Shown: positions 6,925 through 11,524 of the stretch, one piece after another
Layout of the letters: each line of letters begins with the position of its first letter
How positions within the stretch are numbered: position 1 is the first letter of the stretch
Source: Leucobacter sp.
Lineage (GTDB): Bacteria; Actinomycetota; Actinomycetes; Actinomycetales; Microbacteriaceae
Assembly (NCBI GenBank): GCA_012510755.1
Contig: JAAZHL010000181.1
Coordinates: 1-11,524, forward strand
Length of the DNA: 11,524 nucleotides
Reading direction: 5' to 3'
Program-made: the position numbers and the translations under genes
Notes under the pieces: generated by a model
What the model saw: only the letters and a program-made list of their open reading frames with translations
Databases searched by the model: none
Told to the model about the DNA's origin: nothing

Positions 6925-6952
6925 GAGACACATACGGTTCACCTCGTATACT
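6925..6952 (+). promoter_or_regulatory. Promoter of the ThDP-enzyme gene with possible IclR half-sites
   Basis: GAGACA (6925-6930) and TATACT (6947-6952) are separated by 16 bases and give a predicted start near 6959, 15 bases before the ATG. ATACG (6932-6936) and CGTAT (6945-6949) form an inverted repeat across the spacer. GTTCA occurs at 6937-6941 and again at 6958-6962, 21 bases apart, which would place both copies on one face of the helix. The ribosome-binding site AAGGA is at 6964-6968. Confidence 0.5.
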
Positions 6953-6973
6953 CACCAGTTCAAAAGGATCAGC

Positions 6974-8755
6974 ATGCACTCGTTCGCACACGCCCTCGCA
7001 TCGGCCCTGCAGCCCCACGCCACCGAGGCTTTTGGCCTGATGGGCAACGGGAACGCGCATTTCATTGACGCGCTCATCGAACAGCAGATTCGGTTCACTG
7101 CAGTGCGCCACGAGGCGGCAACCGTCGCTTCGGCCGACGCCTACACCCGCATCACCAAGCGCATCGCCATCGCTACCACCACATACGGCGCGGGCTTCAC
7201 AAACCCGCTGACTGCACTCGCCGAGGCAGCCCAAGCACGCACTCCCCTCTTGCTCGTAGTTGGCGATGAACCAACAACGGGCCGCCGCCCCTGGGGCATC
7301 GATCAAGAGATGGCCGCCGCCGCGCTGGGCGTGCCCACCTACACCCTGGGCCTCGAGAACGTCGAGGTGATTGTCGAACGGGCAGTCAGCTCTGCGCTGC
7401 GCAGGCGCCGCCCTGTCGTGATTGCGATCCCCTACGATCTCGCGGCAGCGACCCTGCCAGAGCCCACGCACCGCCCTGGGCACACGCTCGAGGCAGACAG
7501 CGAGATCGATCTTGCCGACCCCGCAGTGGTAGCCGCGCTCGCGGCAGCAACAATGCCACGACAGCTCCCGGGTGCCCCAGCATCACACCCCCGCCCGGCT
7601 ACGCAGGCCACTTCGATCGAGCTCGCTGCCGCAGTGCAGGTGCTGACGTCGGCAGCTCGTCCGCTCGTGCTCGCCGGGCGCGGTGCGTGGCTCGCCGATG
7701 CTGGAGACCTGCTCGACCACATCGCTGATAAGCTCGGCGCGCTCACCGCATCAACGGCGCTCGCCCGTGGCATCTTCGCCGCACCGCACTACGATTTGGG
7801 CCTCACCGGCGGTTTCGGCCAGCACGCAGCAATGCAAACGATTGCCCTCGCCGATGTGGTGCTCGGCGTGGGCGCAAGCCGCAACCAGTTCACGATGCGA
7901 TTTGGTGAACTATTTGCCCCGCACGCAAGAATTATTCGTGTTGATCTCGATCAAGTAGCTGCGCCGCGCACGCAGCAGCCGATCGAACAGTTGCTGCTGC
8001 GAGGCGATGCCCGCGGGACGCTGCAACAGCTCATCACTGCGCTCGGCGACCACCGGCCGGGCGCACCCGCATGGCGCGATACGGTCGCTGGATTAGAGCC
8101 AGACGGAGAGCTGCGTGCACTCGATGCCGGCACTGCGGCGACAGACGGCCTCTGTGATGACGGGCGGCTTGATCCTCGTGCCATCGCTTCACGACTTGGT
8201 CAGTTGTTACCTAAAGATCGCCACGTGACGAGCGACGGTGGGCACTTTATCGGCTGGGCGAATATGTTCTGGAGCGTCGCGTCACCCGAGCGCATGATCA
8301 TGGTCGGAACCGCCTATCAGACCATCGGTCTCGGCCTCGCAACAGTCGCGGGCGTCGCCGCAGCGGCCCCCGAGAGCACGGTCGTGGTGAGCACTGGCGA
8401 CGGCGGCGGGCTTATGGCGCTCGCCGACCTCGAAACCGCAATACGCACCACCAAGAGCTGCGTGATCGTGGTCTGGAACGACGCTGCTTACGGCGCTGAG
8501 GTGCATTTGTACGGGCTCATGGGGATCAACCAGGCGCCCATGCAAATTCCAGGTGTCAACTTTGCGGCGCTCGCATCAGCGCTCGGCGCTACAGGCGTGA
8601 AGGTGACCACGCTCGCCGACCTCGATGCTCTCGAGCAGTGGCGCAACCACGGCGCGCAGGGCACGCTGCTGCTCGATTGTCAGATTTCGCCGTCGGTCGT
8701 CGCCCCGTACCAGGCTGAGATTCAGCGAGTCAACGGGCTGGGCGATCAGGCCTGA
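6974..8755 (+). CDS. ThDP-dependent enzyme of the acetolactate synthase superfamily, substrate unknown
   Basis: A 593-residue cytoplasmic enzyme with the three-domain layout of ThDP decarboxylases and carboligases. The N-terminal PYR domain (about 1-165) holds the catalytic Glu47 in VRHEAAT and GAGFTN at 72-77. A middle domain (about 215-360) follows a Pro/Ala-rich linker (195-212). The C-terminal PP domain has the ThDP/Mg motif from GDGGGLM (475-481) to WND (501-503), followed by AAYGAEVHLYG. It is not the housekeeping synthase: the IlvB motifs RFDDRVTG and MIRQWQ, present in the ilvB of this window, are replaced here. Glu47 argues against glyoxylate carboligase, which lacks it. Likely chemistry is decarboxylation, carboligation or C-C cleavage of a 2-oxo compound. 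The ATG at 6974 is set by AAGGA 5 bases upstream. The IclR gene before and TRAP genes after suggest catabolism of an imported acid. Confidence 0.85.
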   Translation: MHSFAHALASALQPHATEAFGLMGNGNAHFIDALIEQQIRFTAVRHEAATVASADAYTRITKRIAIATTTYGAGFTNPLTALAEAAQARTPLLLVVGDEPTTGRRPWGIDQEMAAAALGVPTYTLGLENVEVIVERAVSSALRRRRPVVIAIPYDLAAATLPEPTHRPGHTLEADSEIDLADPAVVAALAAATMPRQLPGAPASHPRPATQATSIELAAAVQVLTSAARPLVLAGRGAWLADAGDLLDHIADKLGALTASTALARGIFAAPHYDLGLTGGFGQHAAMQTIALADVVLGVGASRNQFTMRFGELFAPHARIIRVDLDQVAAPRTQQPIEQLLLRGDARGTLQQLITALGDHRPGAPAWRDTVAGLEPDGELRALDAGTAATDGLCDDGRLDPRAIASRLGQLLPKDRHVTSDGGHFIGWANMFWSVASPERMIMVGTAYQTIGLGLATVAGVAAAAPESTVVVSTGDGGGLMALADLETAIRTTKSCVIVVWNDAAYGAEVHLYGLMGINQAPMQIPGVNFAALASALGATGVKVTTLADLDALEQWRNHGAQGTLLLDCQISPSVVAPYQAEIQRVNGLGDQA

Positions 8756-8848
8756 GAGTCGACGCGAGCTTATTCGCTGCATTCCGCCACGTCGCGCACC
8801 CGAGCGGGCACCAAAAGATCACAAATTCGCCACAATCACCCGAAAGTC

Positions 8849-8863
8849 GTTCACTATATGAAC
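8849..8863. promoter_or_regulatory. Palindrome upstream of dctP, candidate IclR operator
   Basis: GTTCA-CTATA-TGAAC, with perfect 5-bp arms and a 5-bp centre. It lies about 50 bases upstream of a possible dctP start site. A 15-bp operator with GTTC/GAAC arms is in the size range bound by some IclR-family regulators such as the PcaR/PobR group. Assignment to the IclR of this window is inference. Confidence 0.45.
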
Positions 8864-8894
8864 ACGGTGTGCACAAAGCGAAATGCGGAGGTAA

Positions 8895-8900
8895 CATACT
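8895..8900 (+). promoter_or_regulatory. Weak candidate -10 box for dctP
   Basis: CATACT is the best -10 match in the 202-base gap between the ThDP-enzyme gene and dctP. No clear -35 lies 16-18 bases before it. That gap holds no gene: besides this box I see the two GTTC/GAAC palindromes, a short TGTGCACA palindrome (8868-8875) and the dctP ribosome-binding site. No terminator is visible after the ThDP-enzyme gene, so read-through into dctP is also possible. Confidence 0.3.
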
Positions 8901-8920
8901 CTGGCGGGCAAGCCCCCGGA

Positions 8921-8937
8921 CGGTTCATTTGGAACCG
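8921..8937. promoter_or_regulatory. Second palindrome before dctP
   Basis: CGGTTC-ATTTG-GAACCG, with perfect 6-bp arms and a 5-bp centre. Its centre is 73 bp from that of the palindrome at 8849-8863, close to seven helical turns, which would allow looping between bound regulators. In mRNA it could form a small hairpin 8 bases before the Shine-Dalgarno sequence, so a role in translation is the alternative. Confidence 0.45.
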
Positions 8938-8945
8938 CGCATTTC

Positions 8946-8952
8946 AAGGAGG
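8946..8952 (+). promoter_or_regulatory. Ribosome-binding site that fixes the dctP TTG start
   Basis: AAGGAGG is a full Shine-Dalgarno match, 5 bases before the TTG at 8958. No ATG or GTG in frame follows before the signal peptide, so this site is the main support for a TTG start. Confidence 0.85.
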
Positions 8953-8957
8953 AAACT

Positions 8958-10091
8958 TTGAGCAAGTCAATTAGGTTGAAGCCAGTTTTGGCGCTTGCTG
9001 CCGTCGGCGTTCTCGCGCTGACCGCATGCAGCAGTGGCAGTTCAGACGGAGGCAGCGCCTCGGGTGAAGAAAGCGTCACGATCAACTCAGTCACGATGGT
9101 CCAGCCGAACGTGCCGACTGCACCGCTGGTTGAGTGGTTCTACAGCCAGCTCGAAGAGCGTTCAGATGGCCGCATTACCGTCGACCGCACCGAGCCCGAG
9201 TCAATCTGTAAGGCTCCCGAAATCGCTGAGTGCGTGCGTGACGGCCGTGCCGACCTGGGCGTCTCGATTTCGGACTACTCGGCATCGCTCTTTCCGTCGA
9301 TGTCAGTAGCCGGCATTCCGTTCATGGCAGACAACCCACAGGCCCTCATGTCGGCCCTGTACGAGGTCAACACGAACAACAATTCAGCCGTCGCACAGTG
9401 GGAAAGCCTCGGCATCGAGTACATCGCTGCATGGAGCCCCGGCACCACCATCATCGGTACCAACTCTCAGGTGACTGACATCAAGGGCCTCAACGGCCTG
9501 CAGATTCGTGCCATCGGCAGCGCACTGCCTCAGGCACTCGACATGGTCGGCGCAAGCGTCGTTTCGATGCCCGCTGCTGAGACCTACGAGAACATCGAGC
9601 GCGGCGTCGCCGACGCAGTGTCATGGAGCATGGACGGCCCCGTCGACTACAAGCTCATGGAGCAGCTCAGCGACTGGGTCGATCCCGGTGTCGGCGCCTA
9701 CACCACCTTCACCATGTGGATGAACAAGGACTTCTACGATTCGCTGCCAGAAGACCTGCGCGCAATCGTCGACGAGGTTCGCGACGAGCTCAACGCTGGT
9801 GTGGGCATGGAGCAGTTCAGCACCGTCACCGACTCACAGTGCGACGTCATGCTCGACTTCCCCAACATCAAGAGCCTGACCGCGTGGGACGAGTCAGCTA
9901 CTGATGAGTGGAAGAACCTCGTGCAAGACGACCTCATCGCCGCCTACATCGCTCAGGCAGAAGCTGATGGCCTCGCAGACGCACAGGGCTACTTCGACGA
10001 CTACGTTGCAGCACTGAACGCAGCCGCTTCAGACTCGACCGACATTCTTGATCCGGTTGCAGCCTGTGTAGAACGGTTCGCCGCGCGCTAA
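8958..10091 (+). CDS. dctP: TRAP transporter substrate-binding lipoprotein (DctP)
   Basis: The extracytoplasmic receptor of a TRAP carboxylate importer, 377 residues. It has a lipoprotein signal peptide: basic start MSKSIRLK, hydrophobic core, then lipobox LTAC with Cys24 as the lipidated residue, so it is anchored to the outer face of the membrane, as expected in a Gram-positive cell. A Gly/Ser-rich linker (25-38) leads to the binding domain. Arg184 in GLQIRAIGSALPQ corresponds to the conserved Arg that pairs with the substrate carboxylate, and VSMPAAETYENIERGVADAV (202-221) is the usual following segment. Four further cysteines (84, 92, 295, 370) could form two disulfides. Followed by dctQ and dctM after a strong hairpin. 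The ligand, probably an organic acid anion, cannot be told from sequence. Confidence 0.93.
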   Translation: MSKSIRLKPVLALAAVGVLALTACSSGSSDGGSASGEESVTINSVTMVQPNVPTAPLVEWFYSQLEERSDGRITVDRTEPESICKAPEIAECVRDGRADLGVSISDYSASLFPSMSVAGIPFMADNPQALMSALYEVNTNNNSAVAQWESLGIEYIAAWSPGTTIIGTNSQVTDIKGLNGLQIRAIGSALPQALDMVGASVVSMPAAETYENIERGVADAVSWSMDGPVDYKLMEQLSDWVDPGVGAYTTFTMWMNKDFYDSLPEDLRAIVDEVRDELNAGVGMEQFSTVTDSQCDVMLDFPNIKSLTAWDESATDEWKNLVQDDLIAAYIAQAEADGLADAQGYFDDYVAALNAAASDSTDILDPVAACVERFAAR

Positions 10092-10098
10092 CATACAC

Positions 10099-10155
10099 AC
10101 ACGAGAATTGGTTCGGGCCACGCGTGAATGCTCGCCCGAACCAATTCTTACGTGT
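10099..10155 (+). other. Long perfect hairpin between dctP and dctQ
   Basis: AGAATTGGTTCGGGC (10104-10118) pairs perfectly over 15 bp with GCCCGAACCAATTCT (10134-10148) around a 15-base loop. Beyond a two-base bulge (10149-10150) a further 5 bp, ACACG with CGTGT, extend the stem. No U-tract follows, so it is not a classical terminator. It begins 8 bases after the dctP stop and ends 11 bases before the dctQ ribosome-binding site. Such structures in transporter operons often protect the upstream binding-protein mRNA from 3' exonucleases and lower downstream expression. Confidence 0.8.
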
Positions 10156-10173
10156 AGCGCAAAGTAGGAGATT

Positions 10174-10827
10174 ATGAAGAGATTCGCATTAGGAACGAGT
10201 TCGTTCCTGGGTGTGCTTGCTACGCTCGCCACGATATCGATGATGGTGTTCATCACCATTGACGTGATCGTGCGAACGAGCAGCGGCGCATCAGTGCCTG
10301 GTGTGCTCGAGCTCAGCGAAACCGTGCTCGTTGCAGCCGTGTTTTTAGGCATGGCGTACACCGGTGCGACCAATGGCCACATCGCCGTGGACTTGGTCAC
10401 TGACCGCATCAATCCCAAAATCAGCCGGTGGGCAGTAGCTTTCGGATGGACGTTGACCTGCGTGATTCTGGTGTGGATGATCTATGCCACCGGAATGCGG
10501 GCGATTGATTCCCTTGCCTCGAACGAGACCCGCATGGGGCTCGTAAACTGGCCGCTCTGGCCTGCACGCTGGTTCATCACCATCGGGTTGACCGCGATGC
10601 TGTTTATCGCAATCACCAATGTCATTCGTGTGGTGCGCGGCAACGAAGTGCTGGGATACCAAGAATTTGAAGTAATCGTTACTGACACGACCACGCTGCA
10701 GGTCGCGGTTGAAGAGCGCGAAGATATTGCCTCGTTCACCGCCGCGAACGAACCAGTCATAGGAGACGCAGATCTGCGCGGCCCGGCCACACCCGCAGAC
10801 GGAGATAAGGGGCGCCACAATGGATAA
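10174..10827 (+). CDS. dctQ: TRAP transporter small membrane subunit (DctQ)
   Basis: The four-helix subunit that pairs with DctM in the cytoplasmic membrane. Hydrophobic segments lie at about 9-33, 48-66, 87-108 and 132-154. VPGVLELSETVLVAAVFLGMA (41-61) and the following NGHIAVDLVTDRI (67-79) are typical of the family. The 217 residues exceed the usual length because of an approximately 63-residue hydrophilic tail after the last helix, rich in acidic residues and ending GDKGRHNG; the tail is probably cytoplasmic and has no motif I recognise. The ATG is preceded by AGGAG with only 3 bases between, slightly tight. The end overlaps the dctM start by 8 bases, indicating translational coupling and stoichiometric production of the two membrane subunits. 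Confidence 0.92.
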   Translation: MKRFALGTSSFLGVLATLATISMMVFITIDVIVRTSSGASVPGVLELSETVLVAAVFLGMAYTGATNGHIAVDLVTDRINPKISRWAVAFGWTLTCVILVWMIYATGMRAIDSLASNETRMGLVNWPLWPARWFITIGLTAMLFIAITNVIRVVRGNEVLGYQEFEVIVTDTTTLQVAVEEREDIASFTAANEPVIGDADLRGPATPADGDKGRHNG

Positions 10828-11524
10828 CGGCACAGTTGTTCTGCTCGTCATCGCGTTGTTGTTGCTGCTGCTCGCCAGCCGCATGCCAGCCGCGTTTGCT
10901 CTCGCTCTGTCGGGCGCCACGGGTCTGCTCTTGTTGCGTGATGCGAAGTTTGCCACCAACATGCTCGGCTCGATTCCGTTTGACGAGACTGCGAAGTTTA
11001 CGCTCACGATCATTCCGATGTTCATTCTCATGGGCATGTTCGCGATGAAGGCAAAGATTGCTGAGCAAGTGTATGCGTTAGCCGCGCACGCGTTCCGCAA
11101 GCTGCCGGGTGGCCTCGGCGTGGCAACCGTCATGGCGTGTGCAGGTTTCGCGGCCGTATCTGGCTCGTCACTCGGCACCACGGCAACCATGTCGAAGTTG
11201 TCGGTGGGCGAAATGCGTAAGCACGGCTACCCGATTCCCTTGGCCACCGCCAGCGTCGCCGTTGCGGGCACCCTCGGCGTGCTGATTCCACCCAGCATCA
11301 TTTTGGTGCTGTACGCGATCATGACAAGCGAATCGGTTGCCAAGATGCTTGCCGCAGGCATCATCCCAGGCATCATGTCAGCAATCGCGTACGCGATCTA
11401 CATGATGTTTGCGGGCAAGCGTGCGCTCGACAAGCGGGCAGCAGAACTGGCGAAGAACCAGGATCTGGCCGGCGCGCTCAGTGACGCTTCAGGTGGCAAC
11501 ACAGCGACCAAGACACAGGTGAAG
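10820..11524 (+). CDS. dctM: TRAP transporter large membrane subunit (DctM), partial
   Basis: The ion-coupled transport subunit of the TRAP system. The first 235 codons are present and open to the right edge. The start is ATG with AAGGGG 7 bases upstream, overlapping the end of dctQ. The sequence begins MDNGTVVLLVIALLLLLLAS, an N-terminal membrane helix. Conserved family segments follow: TIIPMFILMGMFA (about 69-81), SGSSLGTTATMSKLSVGEM (115-133) and AGTLGVLIPPSIILVLYAIM (152-171), all characteristic of the DctM transport core. Full-length members have about 430 residues, so roughly half is missing. The visible end (about 204-235) is a hydrophilic, charged stretch after a membrane segment, where family members usually have a cytoplasmic loop. 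It is longer and more polar than I would expect, so the rest should be read before calling the protein intact. Confidence 0.93.
   Translation, partial: MDNGTVVLLVIALLLLLLASRMPAAFALALSGATGLLLLRDAKFATNMLGSIPFDETAKFTLTIIPMFILMGMFAMKAKIAEQVYALAAHAFRKLPGGLGVATVMACAGFAAVSGSSLGTTATMSKLSVGEMRKHGYPIPLATASVAVAGTLGVLIPPSIILVLYAIMTSESVAKMLAAGIIPGIMSAIAYAIYMMFAGKRALDKRAAELAKNQDLAGALSDASGGNTATKTQVK

Noticed and set aside
6743..7483. A 246-codon minus-strand open frame across the end of iclR and the start of the ThDP-enzyme gene.
   Set aside because: It overlaps two supported genes and the promoter between them, and shows no recognisable motif.
6974..8755. Sulfoacetaldehyde acetyltransferase (Xsc), suggested by ThDP enzyme plus TRAP transporter.
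   Set aside because: The N-terminal motifs do not match Xsc as I recall it, and no phosphate acetyltransferase or sulfite exporter gene is visible. I leave the substrate open.
8868..8875. TGTGCACA as a GlxR/CRP-type site before dctP.
   Set aside because: The GlxR consensus needs TGTGA and TCACA half-sites separated by six bases. Only an 8-bp contiguous palindrome is present.
10345..11190. A 281-codon minus-strand open frame across dctQ and dctM.
   Set aside because: It is antisense to two clear membrane-protein genes, has low-complexity composition, and no ribosome-binding site or family features.

Overview
The window looks like chromosomal DNA from a high-GC actinobacterium, probably a member of the Micrococcales such as Microbacteriaceae. 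This is an inference from the GC-rich codon use, GTG and TTG starts, apparently leaderless genes, an IMPase-type HisN, a tRNA without an encoded CCA, and the style of the IclR, MarR and IlvBN proteins. I cannot name a genus.

Left part (1-4504). A minus-strand branched-chain amino acid block is read ilvD, ilvB, ilvN (cut by the left edge). IlvB and IlvN form acetohydroxyacid synthase and IlvD is dihydroxyacid dehydratase, so two steps of valine, leucine and isoleucine synthesis are covered. ilvB and ilvN are translationally coupled. ilvD seems to have its own leaderless promoter, just after a strong terminator that ends a 76-residue two-helix membrane protein gene. Divergent from that gene is an 84-residue single-helix protein with a Lys/Ala-rich tail. 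Neither small protein has a function I can assign.

Middle part (4524-6115). tRNA-Lys(CUU) has a recognisable promoter and is followed at once by an intrinsic terminator. hisN (histidinol-phosphate phosphatase, inositol-monophosphatase fold) starts only 9 bases after that terminator. A MarR-family repressor gene converges on hisN with no base between the two stop codons. The marR promoter carries a 16-bp near-perfect palindrome over its -10 and start site, as expected for autorepression.

Right part (6116-11524). This is the accessory part: an IclR-family regulator, a ThDP-dependent enzyme related to acetolactate synthase but lacking its hallmark residues, and a tripartite TRAP transporter (dctP, dctQ, and dctM cut by the right edge). 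All are on the plus strand. The simplest reading is a substrate-induced catabolic module: the TRAP system imports an organic acid, the ThDP enzyme cleaves or ligates it or a product of it, and IclR controls both. Supporting this are GTTC/GAAC palindromes before dctP and GTTCA half-sites in the ThDP-enzyme promoter. The substrate cannot be read from the sequence. A perfect 15-bp hairpin between dctP and dctQ probably tunes binding-protein expression against the membrane subunits. No insertion sequence, CRISPR array, phage gene or attachment site was seen, and no gene-free stretch exceeds about 200 bases.
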